A stretch of DNA of 64,000 nucleotides from NCBI RefSeq assembly GCF_000281895.1, contig NZ_CM001558.1:4716556-4780555 (forward strand), in the 5' to 3' direction. Positions within the stretch are counted from its first letter, which is position 1. Each line of letters begins with the position of its first letter. Source of the stretch: Pseudomonas fluorescens Q2-87 (GTDB lineage Bacteria; Pseudomonadota; Gammaproteobacteria; Pseudomonadales; Pseudomonadaceae). Shown one piece after another: positions 37,677 through 47,439 of this stretch. A program made the position numbers and the translations under genes. The notes below the pieces were generated by a model. It was given only the letters and a program-made list of their open reading frames with translations. It searched no databases and was not told the origin of the DNA.

Positions 37677-37705
37677 AAAAAAAACGGCCTTCGGGCCGTT
37701 TTTTT
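37677..37705 (+). terminator. Rho-independent terminator of the bra operon
   Basis: AACGGCC-TTCG-GGCCGTT has a stable UUCG tetraloop, is preceded by an A-run and followed by T5-T7. It can work in both directions. Confidence 0.95.
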
Positions 37706-37730
37706 ATCTGGATCTCAAGTGAATGACTTT

Positions 37731-37822
37731 GTGGCGAGGGAGCTTGCTCCCGCTGGGCTGCGAAGCGGCCCCAAGATTTTGCGGTTGCTGCGCAACCGAG
37801 CGGGAGCAAGCTCCCTCGCCAC
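37731..37822. repeat. REP pair (type B), inverted
   Basis: GTGGCGAGGGAGCTTGCTCC at the left and its reverse complement at the right. This second REP family (GGGAGCTTGCTCCC core) differs in core sequence from type A. Confidence 0.88.
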
Positions 37823-37895
37823 GGGTTTTGCAGTAAATAAAAAAAATCCGAAATCCGCTGTAACACTCCTCCACCTCCCCTCTCTAGTTCAGCAG

Positions 37896-37913
37896 ACCGG
37901 CGCTAACGCCGGT
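37896..37913 (+). other. Hairpin in the bufferin leader
   Basis: ACCGGCG-CTAA-CGCCGGT is a perfect 7-bp stem, 30 nt before the precursor gene. No T-run follows, so it is a possible leader element. TGTAAC at 37859 could be an ECF -35 box, but I cannot pair it with a firm -10. Confidence 0.5.
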
Positions 37914-37942
37914 TCATTTCCCTGAATGACTGGAGAATCATC

Positions 37943-38248
37943 ATGACTGCTTCGACCCGCACCCTGTCCGCCACCGCCCTGGTCCTCGCCCTGGGTTCTG
38001 CCCTGAGCATGACAGCTGTCTCGACCGTCCACGCAGCTGACGACACCATGGAAAAATGCTTCGGTGTTGCCCTCAAAGGCATGAACAACTGCGCCGCCGG
38101 CGCCGGTACCACCTGCGCCGGTACCGCGAAAATGGACTATCAGGGCAACGCCTGGAAATCGGTACCCAAAGGCACTTGCACCACCCTGGAAAGCAAAACC
38201 TCCCCGACTGGTTTCGGCCAGCTCGAAGCGTTCAAAGCCAAGTCCTGA
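37943..38248 (+). CDS. bufA1: Bufferin-1-type RiPP precursor (DUF2282)
   Basis: Small exported peptide of 101 residues with a signal peptide ending near STVHA-ADD (about residue 32). The mature part carries four cysteines in the DUF2282 pattern: [19 protein letters not shown] and KGTCTTL. In Caulobacter the homologous bufferin-1 is reported to have its cysteines modified by the partner MNIO enzyme into thiooxazole-type heterocycles, and to bind copper in the periplasm. A CTGGAGAA site precedes the ATG. It begins a four-gene operon in the order expected for buf clusters. Confidence 0.87.
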   Translation: MTASTRTLSATALVLALGSALSMTAVSTVHAADDTMEKCFGVALKGMNNCAAGAGTTCAGTAKMDYQGNAWKSVPKGTCTTLESKTSPTGFGQLEAFKAKS

Positions 38249-38273
38249 TCGCGTCTGCCTGAGGCCCGTCACC

Positions 38274-39143
38274 ATGTTGAATACCCCATCCCTCGCCACT
38301 GATAACCGGCTGCCGCCAAGGGCAGGGTTGGGGCTCAAGAGTGAGCATTTTCGTGAGGTGCTCCAGACCCTACCGGATCTGGGTTTTTTCGAAGTGCACG
38401 CAGAAAATTACATGGTGGCTGGCGGGCCACTTCATCACTACCTGGGGCGGATACGCGAACAGTACCCGTTGTCGTTGCACGGCGTCGGTCTGTCAATCGG
38501 CGGGGAGGAGCCGCTGGATGTCGCACATTTGCAGCGCCTGGCCGCACTGATCGAACGCTATCAGCCCCAGTCCTTTTCCGAACACCTGGCCTGGTCCAGC
38601 CACGGCCCGGTGTTTCTCAATGACCTGCTGCCCCTGGCCTACGATGAGCCGACCCTTGAGCGCGTCTGCGAACACATCGACCAGGTGCAGTCCTGCCTCA
38701 AACGCAAGCTGCTGTTGGAAAACCCGGCCACCTACCTGGCGTTCGAAGCCTCGACCCTCGACGAGCCACACTTCATTAGCGAAGTCATTCGTCGCACCGG
38801 CTGCGGTCTGCTGCTGGATGTGAACAACCTCTACGTTTCGTGCGTCAACCACTGCCGCGATCCACTGGCCTACCTCGACGCCCTGCCCCTGCAAGCGACC
38901 GGGGAAATTCACCTGGCCGGCTTTGCCGAAGACACCGACAGCCTCGGCGAGCGTCTGCTGATAGATAACCACGGCGCCCTCATCGATAACGAAGTCTGGC
39001 GGCTGTATCGCAAGGTCCTGGAACAGACCGGGCCGGTAGCCACCCTGATCGAGCGGGACAACCACATCCCCGCATTGGAGGTGCTACTGACCGAAGCACG
39101 CCAGGCCGAGCGACTGTTAAGCACCGCTGGAGCCCGGCCATGA
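38274..39143 (+). CDS. bufB1: MNIO family (DUF692) peptide-modifying enzyme
   Basis: Multinuclear non-heme iron oxidase with a TIM-barrel fold, 289 residues. DUF692 landmarks are [52 protein letters not shown] and LIERDNHIP; the His, Asp and Glu in these boxes are the metal ligands of the family. It should act in the cytoplasm on cysteines of the precursor before export. It starts 25 nt after bufA1, and its stop overlaps the next start (ATGA). Confidence 0.92.
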   Translation: MLNTPSLATDNRLPPRAGLGLKSEHFREVLQTLPDLGFFEVHAENYMVAGGPLHHYLGRIREQYPLSLHGVGLSIGGEEPLDVAHLQRLAALIERYQPQSFSEHLAWSSHGPVFLNDLLPLAYDEPTLERVCEHIDQVQSCLKRKLLLENPATYLAFEASTLDEPHFISEVIRRTGCGLLLDVNNLYVSCVNHCRDPLAYLDALPLQATGEIHLAGFAEDTDSLGERLLIDNHGALIDNEVWRLYRKVLEQTGPVATLIERDNHIPALEVLLTEARQAERLLSTAGARP

Positions 39144-39910
39144 AACGCCAGAGCGAATTTGCCGCGGCCCTGCTCGACCCGCGCCTGGCCTGTCCGCCGG
39201 GACTGATCAGCGCCAATGGCGCCGATCCTGAGAGCCGCTTCGCGGTGTACCGCAACAACGTGCTCAGCTCATTGATCAACGCCTTGGCCGACAATTACCC
39301 CGTGGTGGCGCAACTGGTGGGCAAGGCATTTTTCCAAGGCATGGCCGATGTATACATTCAACTAGCAGCACCGCGCAGCCCGATCATGAGCGACTACGGC
39401 GCCGAGTTTGCCAACTTTATCGAACATTTCGAACCCGCCGCCTGCGTGCCCTATTTGGCGGACGTAGCCCGCCTGGAGCGGCTGCAAGTCGAGGCTGGGC
39501 ATGCAGCCGACGCCCAGCCCATGAGCCAGGCGCGAATCGTGGAAGTGCTGTCGTCCCCTGCGCTTGCAGCGGATTTGAAGTTTGTTTTTCACCCATCACT
39601 GCGCCTGCTGCAATCACCTTTCGCGGTGGTCGCGATCTGGGCCGCCCATCAGCAAGAGCCTCCGGTACCGTTCGAACCGCGTTCTGCGCAAAACGCACTG
39701 TTACTGCGCAACGGCCTCGACGTGGAGGTGCTCGCAATCAGTCACGGCGCCCTTGCCTTGATCACTTCCTTGCAGCAGGGCCTGCCCCTTACGACGGCCA
39801 TGGAGGCCGCAATCGAGCACCACACCGATCTCAACCTGAAGCACATCCTGGCGGGGCTCATCCGCCATCAAGCCATTATTGATCTCCTACCTGCACAGGT
39901 AACCCAATGA
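39140..39910 (+). CDS. bufC1: DUF2063 partner protein of the MNIO enzyme
   Basis: Protein of 256 residues annotated in databases as a putative DNA-binding domain (DUF2063). In MNIO RiPP clusters, this partner is thought to bind the precursor and present it to the oxidase. The N-terminal pattern FAAALLDP, then [35 protein letters not shown] is typical, followed by [12 protein letters not shown] and [13 protein letters not shown]. It is coupled at both ends by 4-nt overlaps, to bufB1 and the DoxX gene. Confidence 0.9.
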   Translation: MKRQSEFAAALLDPRLACPPGLISANGADPESRFAVYRNNVLSSLINALADNYPVVAQLVGKAFFQGMADVYIQLAAPRSPIMSDYGAEFANFIEHFEPAACVPYLADVARLERLQVEAGHAADAQPMSQARIVEVLSSPALAADLKFVFHPSLRLLQSPFAVVAIWAAHQQEPPVPFEPRSAQNALLLRNGLDVEVLAISHGALALITSLQQGLPLTTAMEAAIEHHTDLNLKHILAGLIRHQAIIDLLPAQVTQ

Positions 39911-40386
39911 ACGCTCTGATTGCTGGTTTCATTCAATGGCTGGAGAAAATCCCTCATAGCCTGATCGCCTTTATTGCCCGTTTTTCCATCGCCGCGGTGT
40001 TCTGGAAATCCGGCCAAACCAAAATCGAAGGCCTGGCCATCGACCTGTTCGACGGCACCTTCCAGATCAGCCTGCCGCATCTGGCGGACTCCACCATTCC
40101 CTTGTTCAAAAGCGAATACGCCTTGCCGTTGCTGTCGCCGGAACTGGCCGCGCACCTGGCGGCCTCCGCCGAGCATGTGTTCCCGGTGCTGATTCTGCTG
40201 GGTCTGGCGACACGCTTATCCGCGCTGGCCTTGCTGGGGATGACCTTGACCATTCAACTGTTCGTCTACCCGGATGCCTACCCGACCCATGGCACCTGGG
40301 CGGCGGTCTTGCTCTACCTGATAGCCCATGGGCCGGGGGTGCTGTCGATCGATCATCTGATTGCCAAGCGTTACGCCCACAACTGA
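39907..40386 (+). CDS. DoxX family membrane protein, bufferin cluster
   Basis: Inner-membrane protein of 159 residues with four hydrophobic segments (LIAFIARFSIAAVFWKSG, AEHVFPVLILLGLATRLSALALLGM and others). DoxX proteins often close buf-type operons, where they are suspected of a redox or quinone-linked role; this is not settled. It overlaps bufC1 by 4 nt and is the last gene before a REP pair. Confidence 0.87.
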   Translation: MNALIAGFIQWLEKIPHSLIAFIARFSIAAVFWKSGQTKIEGLAIDLFDGTFQISLPHLADSTIPLFKSEYALPLLSPELAAHLAASAEHVFPVLILLGLATRLSALALLGMTLTIQLFVYPDAYPTHGTWAAVLLYLIAHGPGVLSIDHLIAKRYAHN

Positions 40387-40398
40387 ACACAGCCCCCC

Positions 40399-40488
40399 TG
40401 TGGGAGCGAGCTTGCTCGCGAAGGCGGTGGATCAGCTTGCATAAATGCCTAATGTGCCGCCGCCTTCGCGAGCAAGCCCACTCCCACA
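40399..40488. repeat. REP pair (type A), inverted
   Basis: TGTGGGAGCGAGCTTGCTCG and its inverted copy lie between the converging DoxX and LysR genes. Confidence 0.88.
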
Positions 40489-40508
40489 AAGGGTATCCAA
40501 CGAATGGA

Positions 40509-41423
40509 CTATCGCTGCAGCCGATCCAGTGCCTCGCCGCTGCGCTTGAACCAGTCGATCAAATAGTCGGCCAGCACCTGGGTGCGCTTGGGCAAGCCCC
40601 CCTGATACGGATGCACCAGGTACATCGGCATGCGCCGGGTCTGGTAATCGCGCAACAACCAGCGCAGGCGTCCATCGGCCAGTTCCTCATGCAGCAAGTA
40701 AGACGGCAACCGAGCGATACCTGCACCAGCCAGGGCAGCTTTCTTCAACAGGCTGTAGTGATTGCTGGCGAACGGCCCCGACACCCGGACCCGCAGTAAT
40801 TCGTGTTGCTGGTGATAAAGCCATTCTTCCCGACCACTGTAATGGCTGTTCAGCAAGCAGCGATGGTCAGCCAGGGCTTGGGGTGTCTCGGGTTCGCCAT
40901 AGTGCTCGAGGTAAGCCGGGCTGGCGCAGGTCATTTCGTGCCACGCCAACAGCGGCCGGGCCACCAGGCGATCGTCGATGGCGGCGTCGGAGCGGATCGC
41001 CAGGTCGAAACCATCGCGGGTCAAGTCACGGTAACCGTTGTTCAGTTCCAACTCGATCTGTACGTTGGGATAGGTGCGCGCGAACTCCAGCAGCAAACCT
41101 TCAAAAAAGGTTTCGCCCAGCGAAACAGGAACGGTCATGCGCACCGGCCCGGAAACATCGTCCTTCAACCGCGCCAACGCCTGACGCGCCCTTTCCACCT
41201 GCACCAGCAATGCCTGGGCCTGGGGCAACAACGCCGCCCCAGCCGCCGTAAGGCTCAGGCGTCGCGTGGTGCGTTGCAGCAACACCACGGAAAACCGGCT
41301 TTCCAATCCGCTGATCCGCTTGGACAACTGGCCTTTGCTACATCCCAATTGTTGGGCAGCCAGGGTGAAGCTGCCGGCCTCCATCAATACGGCAAATGCC
41401 GCCAAATCATCCATCTCGCTCAT
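40509..41423 (-). CDS. LysR-family transcriptional regulator
   Basis: DNA-binding regulator of 304 residues from ATG 41423 (a TTG 15 nt upstream is also possible). The helix-turn-helix is at about 3-60 (LAAFAVLMEAGSFTLAAQQLGCSKGQLSKRISGLESRF), followed by the substrate domain (GPVRMTVPVSLGETFFEGLLLEF, DLAIRSD). It belongs to the AaeR/CrgA-like branch by its pattern. It is divergent from a short-chain dehydrogenase gene 107 nt away, which is the likely target. Confidence 0.9.
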   Translation of the reverse strand: MSEMDDLAAFAVLMEAGSFTLAAQQLGCSKGQLSKRISGLESRFSVVLLQRTTRRLSLTAAGAALLPQAQALLVQVERARQALARLKDDVSGPVRMTVPVSLGETFFEGLLLEFARTYPNVQIELELNNGYRDLTRDGFDLAIRSDAAIDDRLVARPLLAWHEMTCASPAYLEHYGEPETPQALADHRCLLNSHYSGREEWLYHQQHELLRVRVSGPFASNHYSLLKKAALAGAGIARLPSYLLHEELADGRLRWLLRDYQTRRMPMYLVHPYQGGLPKRTQVLADYLIDWFKRSGEALDRLQR

Positions 41424-41529
41424 CGGGATTGTTTCCAAATGAAAACCAAAGGTTGCCTATTAGCAGGATTATCGCTGGAAAAATCCGCTCTAGACTACAA
41501 GCTCATTCACACCCTTTGAGGACCCACTC

Positions 41530-42129
41530 ATGAAAATCCTGTTGATCGGCGCCAATGGCACCATCGGTTCGGCCATTGATAATGAACTGTCGCCGCGCCA
41601 CGAAATCGTTCGGATCGGTCGCCAAAGCGGTGAACTGCACGTGGACATCAGCGACAGCGCCTCGATCCGCGCCCTGTTCGAAAAGACCGGTCGCTTCGAT
41701 GCCCTGGTCTGCGCGGCTGGCAATGTCACGTTTGCACCCTTGGGCGATATGACGGAAGAAAGTTTCGCCCTGGGCCTGAAGGATAAACTGATGGGCCAGG
41801 TCAACCTGGTGCTGATCGGTCGCGAATACGCCAACGACGGTGCGTCGTTCACCTTGACCACCGGCGTGCTCAGCCACGACCCGATCAAGAGCGGCGCGTC
41901 GGCGGCCCTGGTCAACGGTGCTCTGGACAGTTTCGTGCGGGCGGCGGCAATCGAATTGCCACGGGGCTTGCGGGTCAACTCGGTGAGCCCGAACGTCTTG
42001 CTCGAAGCCATGGACAAATATGCCCCCTACTTCCGCGGCTTCAAGCCGGTGCCGGCGGCTGATGTCGCCTTGGCTTACGCCAAGAGCGTCGAAGGCCTAC
42101 AGACCGGTCAGACGTTTCACGTGGGCTAA
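41530..42129 (+). CDS. Atypical short-chain dehydrogenase-like protein
   Basis: Cytoplasmic Rossmann-fold protein of 199 residues. The cofactor loop is LLIGANGTIGSAI (about 4-16), and an NAG-type motif is seen in VCAAGNVTF. The usual catalytic YxxxK is missing: the corresponding helix reads GASAALVNGALDSFVRAAAIEL, with neither the Tyr nor the Lys. This places it in an atypical SDR group that may have another role. It is paired with the divergent LysR gene and preceded by a weak GAGG site. Confidence 0.85.
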   Translation: MKILLIGANGTIGSAIDNELSPRHEIVRIGRQSGELHVDISDSASIRALFEKTGRFDALVCAAGNVTFAPLGDMTEESFALGLKDKLMGQVNLVLIGREYANDGASFTLTTGVLSHDPIKSGASAALVNGALDSFVRAAAIELPRGLRVNSVSPNVLLEAMDKYAPYFRGFKPVPAADVALAYAKSVEGLQTGQTFHVG

Positions 42130-42187
42130 CTCCCCTTGTGATGCAGGATCAGTCTGAGTAACGTGGCGGCACTTGTCTGGAGACCCA

Positions 42188-42865
42188 ATGATGCGTGCCG
42201 CCCGCTCCCTGCTGTTTGTCGCCCTCCTGCCGCTCTTCGCCGGCTGTCAATTGCTCGACGCACCGCGTCAGAGCGCCTCCCATGCCGGCCAGACGCGCAC
42301 GCAGGGCGAACTCACCGCAGCCGATGGCAAGCTGGTGTTCCAGCCCTGCCAGGAACAGCGCCGATACATCGTCAACGACAGCGGTGGCACCAGTGTGCTG
42401 CAGCAGGCCGCCAGCCTGGCGGATGACCGGGGCAAGCTGTTTGCCGATGTCCGGGGCTATGTCGTCTCCAGCGCGACGGCCGGAACCGATAGCCAATTGA
42501 ACCTGGAACAGCTGTATCGCCTGGAGCGCTCGGGGACTGCTTGCGACGACGTGAACTTCAAATTGTTGATCCTGCGCGCCGCTGGCCACGGGCCTGAGTG
42601 GAACCTCAAGGCCAACGGCAAGGGCCTGGTGCTCGAGCGCGAGGGCCAAGCGCCACTGGCGGTGCCTTTCATGGAGGAGCAACTGGGCGACGGCCGGTTC
42701 AACCTCAGCACCGAAGCCAATGGCCAGAAGGTCGAACTCTGGGTTGCGCCCCAGCGCTGCGTCGACAGCGTGACCGGCAGCGTGCAACACATGAGCGCCG
42801 AACTGCGGGTCAATGGCCAGGTCCAGCGCGGCTGCGCCTATTTCGGTGGCGCACGTAACGACTGA
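42188..42865 (+). CDS. Putative outer-membrane lipoprotein, COG3650 type
   Basis: Lipoprotein of 225 residues. The start is ATG 42188 (or the next codon, also ATG), with CTGGAG just upstream. The signal peptide has a lipobox LFAGC with Cys20. The mature part (GELTAADGKLVFQPCQEQRRYIV, GHGPEWNLKANGKGLVL, RCVDSVTGSVQHMSAELRVNG, QRGCAYFGG) matches the COG3650/META-related lipoproteins of Pseudomonas. Function is unknown, possibly envelope maintenance. Confidence 0.83.
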   Translation: MMRAARSLLFVALLPLFAGCQLLDAPRQSASHAGQTRTQGELTAADGKLVFQPCQEQRRYIVNDSGGTSVLQQAASLADDRGKLFADVRGYVVSSATAGTDSQLNLEQLYRLERSGTACDDVNFKLLILRAAGHGPEWNLKANGKGLVLEREGQAPLAVPFMEEQLGDGRFNLSTEANGQKVELWVAPQRCVDSVTGSVQHMSAELRVNGQVQRGCAYFGGARND

Positions 42866-42900
42866 TTCCGTTGTGTCACGGCTGCTTTAAGTGAACAGCA

Positions 42901-42932
42901 TTGTAGGGGAACCGGGGATTGCAGCTTATAAT
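42901..42932 (+). promoter_or_regulatory. Candidate sigma-70 promoter of the FAD dehydrogenase gene
   Basis: A perfect -10, TATAAT, sits at 42927-42932. A TTGTAG at 42901-42906 is the nearest -35, though its 20-nt spacing is long. The -10 lies inside the upstream in-frame extension of the next ORF, which argues for the ATG at 42988 as the real start. Confidence 0.6.
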
Positions 42933-42987
42933 CGCCGGCTTCAAACGCCTTGGCGCAGTTGTGCGCCCCGCGAACCGGATCCCCGTC

Positions 42988-44601
42988 ATGTTACGAATCA
43001 CCGAACTCAAGCTGCCGATCGATCATCCCGAAGAAGACCTGCGCCCTGCCATCCTGCAGCGCCTGGGCATCGCCAGCGATGATCTGCTCGACTTCACCTT
43101 GTTCAAGCGCAGCTACGATGCGCGCAAGAAATCTTCCGAACTGTGCTTCATCTACACCATCGACCTGGCGGTACGCGATGAAGCCGCCCTGCTGCGCAAG
43201 TTCGCCGATGACCGTAACGTCAACGAAGCGCCGGATATCAGCTACAAAGTGGTTGGCCAGGCGCCGGCTGACCTGAGCGAGCGCCCGATCGTGGTCGGCT
43301 TCGGACCCTGCGGGATCTTCGCCGCGATGTTGCTGGCACAGATGGGCTTCAAGCCGATCGTCCTGGAGCGCGGCCCGGAAGTCCGCCAGCGCACCAAGGA
43401 CACCTGGGGCCTGTGGCGTAAAAGCGTGCTCAACCCCGAGTCCAATGTGCAATTCGGTGAAGGGGGCGCCGGGACATTCTCCGACGGCAAGCTCTACAGC
43501 CAGATCAAGGACCCGAAATTCCTCGGCCGCAAAGTCCTGCACGAATTCGTCAAGGCCGGGGCACCGGAAGAAATCCTCTACGTCAGCAAGCCGCACATCG
43601 GCACGTTCCGCCTGACCGGCGTGGTGGAAAACATGCGTGAGCAGATTCGCGCCCTGGGGGGCGAGGTGCGCTTCCAGCAGCGGGTCACCGATGTGCTGAT
43701 CGAGGACGGCCAACTGGTCGGCGTCGAACTGGCCGGTGGTGAACGCATTCATTCGAAACATGTGATCCTGGCCTTGGGCCACAGCGCCCGGGACACTTTC
43801 CGCATGCTTCACAGCCGCGGCGTCTACATGGAGGCCAAGCCGTTCTCGGTGGGTTTCCGTATCGAACATCCGCAATCGCTGATCGACAGCGCGCGCCTGG
43901 GCAAATACGCCGGGCACCCGAAACTCGGCGCCGCCGATTACAAACTGGTGCACCACGCCAAGAATGGCCGTTCGGTGTACAGCTTCTGCATGTGCCCGGG
44001 CGGCACCGTGGTGGCGGCGACCTCCGAGCCGAACCGCGTCGTGACCAACGGCATGAGCCAATATTCGCGCAATGAGCGCAACGCCAACTCCGGCATCGTC
44101 GTGGGTATCACCCCGGAAGTGGATTATCCGGGCGGTCCGCTGGCAGGGATCGAGTTGCAGGAACGCCTCGAATCCCACGCCTTCGTGCTTGGCGGCAGCA
44201 ACTACGAAGCGCCGGCGCAACTGGTGGGTGATTTCATCGCCGGTAAGCCATCGACGGCCCTGGGCAGCGTCGAACCTTCCTACAAGCCGGGCGTCTCGCT
44301 GGGCGACTTGGCCCTGGCCCTGCCGGACTTTGCTATCGAGGCCATCCGCGAAGCCTTGCCGGCGTTCGAGAAACAGATCCGCGGCTACTCGCTGCATGAT
44401 GCCGTGCTGACTGGTATCGAAACCCGCACTTCATCGCCCCTGCGCATTACCCGCGATGAGTCGCTGCAGAGCCTGAACGTGAAGGGCCTGTTCCCCGCCG
44501 GCGAAGGTGCTGGTTACGCGGGGGGGATCCTGTCGGCAGGCGTGGACGGAATCCGCATTGCCGAAGCGGTGGCACGGGATATCCTCGGTCTCGAAGCCTG
44601 A
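42988..44601 (+). CDS. FAD-dependent dehydrogenase, COG2509 type
   Basis: Flavoprotein of 537 residues from ATG 42988. An N-terminal domain (LRITELKLPIDHPEEDLRPAILQRLGI, about 1-90) precedes the FAD loop PIVVGFGPCGIFAAMLLAQMG (about 105). It continues with ESNVQFGEGGAGTFSDGKLYSQIKD, VILALGHSARDTFRML and the C-terminal GLFPAGEGAGYAGGILSAGVDGIRIAEAVA. This arrangement is the COG2509 family of uncharacterised dehydrogenases, widespread and of unknown substrate. It is transcribed alone. Confidence 0.88.
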   Translation: MLRITELKLPIDHPEEDLRPAILQRLGIASDDLLDFTLFKRSYDARKKSSELCFIYTIDLAVRDEAALLRKFADDRNVNEAPDISYKVVGQAPADLSERPIVVGFGPCGIFAAMLLAQMGFKPIVLERGPEVRQRTKDTWGLWRKSVLNPESNVQFGEGGAGTFSDGKLYSQIKDPKFLGRKVLHEFVKAGAPEEILYVSKPHIGTFRLTGVVENMREQIRALGGEVRFQQRVTDVLIEDGQLVGVELAGGERIHSKHVILALGHSARDTFRMLHSRGVYMEAKPFSVGFRIEHPQSLIDSARLGKYAGHPKLGAADYKLVHHAKNGRSVYSFCMCPGGTVVAATSEPNRVVTNGMSQYSRNERNANSGIVVGITPEVDYPGGPLAGIELQERLESHAFVLGGSNYEAPAQLVGDFIAGKPSTALGSVEPSYKPGVSLGDLALALPDFAIEAIREALPAFEKQIRGYSLHDAVLTGIETRTSSPLRITRDESLQSLNVKGLFPAGEGAGYAGGILSAGVDGIRIAEAVARDILGLEA

Positions 44602-44638
44602 GGGGCCAATGACTCAGGCTAAGTAGATAGCATGACCC

Positions 44639-44727
44639 TGTGGGAGCGGGCTTGCTCGCGAATGCTGTACATCATTCACCGATAAGTTGACTGACCCACC
44701 GCCTTCGCGAGCAAGCCCGCTCCCACA
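44639..44727. repeat. REP pair (type A), inverted
   Basis: TGTGGGAGCGGGCTTGCTCG and its reverse complement lie between two converging genes. Confidence 0.88.
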
Positions 44728-44749
44728 AAAGACCTAAGTGTCTTCAAGG

Positions 44750-45844
44750 TCAGATATTGGCCCGCAACACACTCTCCGGCAGCGCCTCGCCCCGCTCCAC
44801 ACTTGCCGCCACGACATCCATCAGTTCACTCAATTCATACCCCTGGGCCTTGAGCCACACCGGGTCGTAATAGGTGGTCGCATAGCGCTCGCCACCATCG
44901 CACAAGATCGCCACGATCGACCCCGACTCGCCGGCTTCCACCATCTGCCGCGCGGCAATCAATGCGCCGATCAGGTTGGTGCCGCTGGAACCACCGACCC
45001 GCCGTTCCAGGCGCTGGGCCAGATAGTGCATGGCTGCCAGCGACAAGGCGTCAGGCACCTTGACCATCGCATCGATGACTTTCGGCAAAAACGACGCTTC
45101 GACTCGCGGCCGGCCAATGCCTTCGATGCGCGAGCCACAATCCAGGCGCAGGCTGGCATCGCCGCTGCGGTAGTAGTCGAAGAACACCGAACGCTCGGCG
45201 TCGGCACACAACACGCGAGTGCCATGTTGACGATAGCGAACGTAGCGCCCCAGGGTGGCCGTAGTGCCGCCGGTACCAGGACTGGAAATCAGCCAGCTCG
45301 GCTCCGGGTGCCGCTCGAAGCGCATCTGCTGGAAAATCGACTCGGCAATATTATTGTTGGCCCGCCAGTCCGTGGCCCGTTCGGCATAGGTGAACTGGTC
45401 AATGAAGTGGCCGTCGTGCTCGCGGGCCAGGCGTTCGGATTCGGTGTAGATCTGCGTAGGATCATCCACCAGATGACTCTGGCCGCCGTAGAAGGCGATT
45501 TGTGCGATTTTTTCCCGAGAGGTGGTGGCGGGCATCACCGCAATGAATGGCAACCCCAACAACCTGGCGAAGTACGCTTCGGAGATCGCCGTCGAGCCGC
45601 TGGAGGCTTCGATCACCGGAGCACCCGGCTTGAGCCAGCCGTTACACAATGCGTAGAGAAACAACGACCGTGCCAATCGATGCTTGAGGCTACCGGTGGG
45701 ATGGCTGGATTCATCCTTGAAGTACAGCTCGATGCCTGGCAAGCCGGGCAGCGGCAGCGGGATCAGGTGAGTATCGGCGCTGCGCTGGAAGTCAGCTTCA
45801 ATGATACGGATCGCTTCACGCGCCCATTGGCGGTGCTCATTCAT
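44750..45844 (-). CDS. PLP-dependent cysteine synthase/desulfhydrase-like protein
   Basis: Fold type II PLP enzyme of 364 residues. The cofactor Lys lies in [13 protein letters not shown] (about residue 54), the phosphate-binding loop is [14 protein letters not shown], and [18 protein letters not shown] is the Asn/Ser loop of the beta family. It belongs to the group that includes L-cysteine desulfhydrase Cds1 and distant cysteine synthases, so it may release H2S from cysteine or make a cysteine analogue. The monocistronic position gives no further clue. Confidence 0.85.
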   Translation of the reverse strand: MNEHRQWAREAIRIIEADFQRSADTHLIPLPLPGLPGIELYFKDESSHPTGSLKHRLARSLFLYALCNGWLKPGAPVIEASSGSTAISEAYFARLLGLPFIAVMPATTSREKIAQIAFYGGQSHLVDDPTQIYTESERLAREHDGHFIDQFTYAERATDWRANNNIAESIFQQMRFERHPEPSWLISSPGTGGTTATLGRYVRYRQHGTRVLCADAERSVFFDYYRSGDASLRLDCGSRIEGIGRPRVEASFLPKVIDAMVKVPDALSLAAMHYLAQRLERRVGGSSGTNLIGALIAARQMVEAGESGSIVAILCDGGERYATTYYDPVWLKAQGYELSELMDVVAASVERGEALPESVLRANI

Positions 45845-46112
45845 GGTGTTGTCTCACAGGATCGGTTCGACGCAGGGAAACCGCGCGGTCAGCCAGGTAC
45901 GGCCTGGTTTCGGAAAAACCAGTCACAAGTTTAGGAAAAAACCGACATCGCGCACAGGTACAGCTAAGGTCCAATATGACCGGTAACTGCCCGACCGCCT
46001 GGCAAAGGCGTTGTAACGACATATAACAAAAAAGAATATAACTTTTGTTTTAACAACTAACAGTACGGGTTAGGGTGTGCCATCTTTTTGATTCGATGAA
46101 TGGAGAGCAATC

Positions 46113-47300
46113 TTGGCTCTACGCAATTCTCTGACACGTTTCTTCCAACTCGAAGCGGCCAGCGGCCTGTTGCTGATCGCCGCCGCCGTGCTGGCGCTGG
46201 TCATCAATAATTCGCCCCTCTCTTGGCTCTATAACGGCCTGTTGGATACGCCGGTGGTCGCCCAGGTGGGCGCCCTGAAGATCGCCAAGCCTCTGCTGCT
46301 GTGGATCAACGACGGCCTGATGGCGATGTTTTTCCTGCTCATCGGCCTCGAAGTCAAACGTGAGGTGCTCGATGGGCAACTGTCGAAACCTTCGCAAATC
46401 GTCTTGCCTGGCGCGGCGGCGATCGGCGGCATGCTGGTGCCTGCGCTGATCTATTGGTTCCTCAACCGCGACAATCCCGCCGCCCTCGCAGGCTGGGCGA
46501 TCCCGACCGCCACCGACATCGCTTTCGCCCTCGGTGTACTGGCCTTGCTGGGTAAGCGGGTGCCGGTGTCACTCAAGTTGTTCCTGATGACCCTGGCGAT
46601 CATCGACGACCTGGGCGCGATTATCATCATCGCCATTTTCTACTCCGGTGCCCTGTCCACGTTGTCACTGATGCTGGCCGCGGCCTGCATCGCCGCGCTG
46701 GTGGCAATGAACCGAATGGGCGTGGTCAAGCTCGGGCCCTACATGGTCGTTGGCCTGATTCTCTGGGTCTGTGTGCTCAAGAGCGGTGTCCATGCCACCC
46801 TGGCCGGAGTGACCCTGGCGTTCTGCATTCCGCTGCGCACGAAAAACGCCGAAACCTCACCGCTGCTGACCTTGGAACATGCCCTGCATGCCTGGGTGGC
46901 CTACGGCATCCTGCCGCTGTTCGCCTTCGCCAATGCCGGCCTGTCGCTGAGCGGCGTCACCGTCGAAAGCTTCACCCACCACGTGCCGATGGGCATTGCC
47001 GTCGGGCTGCTGCTGGGCAAGACCGTTGGAGTCTTCGGCCTGACCTGGCTGGCCGTGAAAATCGGCATCGCCAGCCTGCCGGCCGGGGCCAACTGGGGCC
47101 AGATATTGGGCGTGGCGATCTTGTGCGGTATTGGTTTCACCATGAGCCTGTTCGTCGGCTCCCTGGCGTTCGAGCCTGGTGTGAGCGACTACGCGGGCAT
47201 GGACCGGATGGGAATCCTCACCGGTTCGATCCTGGCGGCGTTGTTGGGTTACGCGGTGGTGGCAGCAGCCAGCAGAAAGCAGGCGGTGCTGGGGTCCTGA
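46113..47300 (+). CDS. nhaA: Na+/H+ antiporter NhaA
   Basis: Inner-membrane sodium/proton antiporter of 395 residues with about 12 hydrophobic segments. It starts at TTG 46113, preceded by TGGAGAG. The motifs [39 protein letters not shown], the paired-Asp ion site in [18 protein letters not shown] and [17 protein letters not shown] are diagnostic. The 268 nt upstream are AT-rich just before the gene, and it stands alone. Confidence 0.95.
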   Translation: MALRNSLTRFFQLEAASGLLLIAAAVLALVINNSPLSWLYNGLLDTPVVAQVGALKIAKPLLLWINDGLMAMFFLLIGLEVKREVLDGQLSKPSQIVLPGAAAIGGMLVPALIYWFLNRDNPAALAGWAIPTATDIAFALGVLALLGKRVPVSLKLFLMTLAIIDDLGAIIIIAIFYSGALSTLSLMLAAACIAALVAMNRMGVVKLGPYMVVGLILWVCVLKSGVHATLAGVTLAFCIPLRTKNAETSPLLTLEHALHAWVAYGILPLFAFANAGLSLSGVTVESFTHHVPMGIAVGLLLGKTVGVFGLTWLAVKIGIASLPAGANWGQILGVAILCGIGFTMSLFVGSLAFEPGVSDYAGMDRMGILTGSILAALLGYAVVAAASRKQAVLGS

Positions 47301-47330
47301 TTAGGACATCTGATATACGCCCGCCGTCCC

Positions 47331-47420
47331 TGTGGGAGCGGGCTTGCTCGCGAAGAGGCCGGCACATCCAACAATTTCATTGGCTATGACGCTGCCTTCG
47401 CGAGCAAGCTCGCTCCCACA
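47331..47420. repeat. REP pair (type A), inverted
   Basis: TGTGGGAGCGGGCTTGCTCG and an inverted GAGCGAGCTTGCTCGCG variant lie after nhaA. Confidence 0.88.
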
Positions 47421-47439
47421 ATTGGATCGGGTTACAGCC

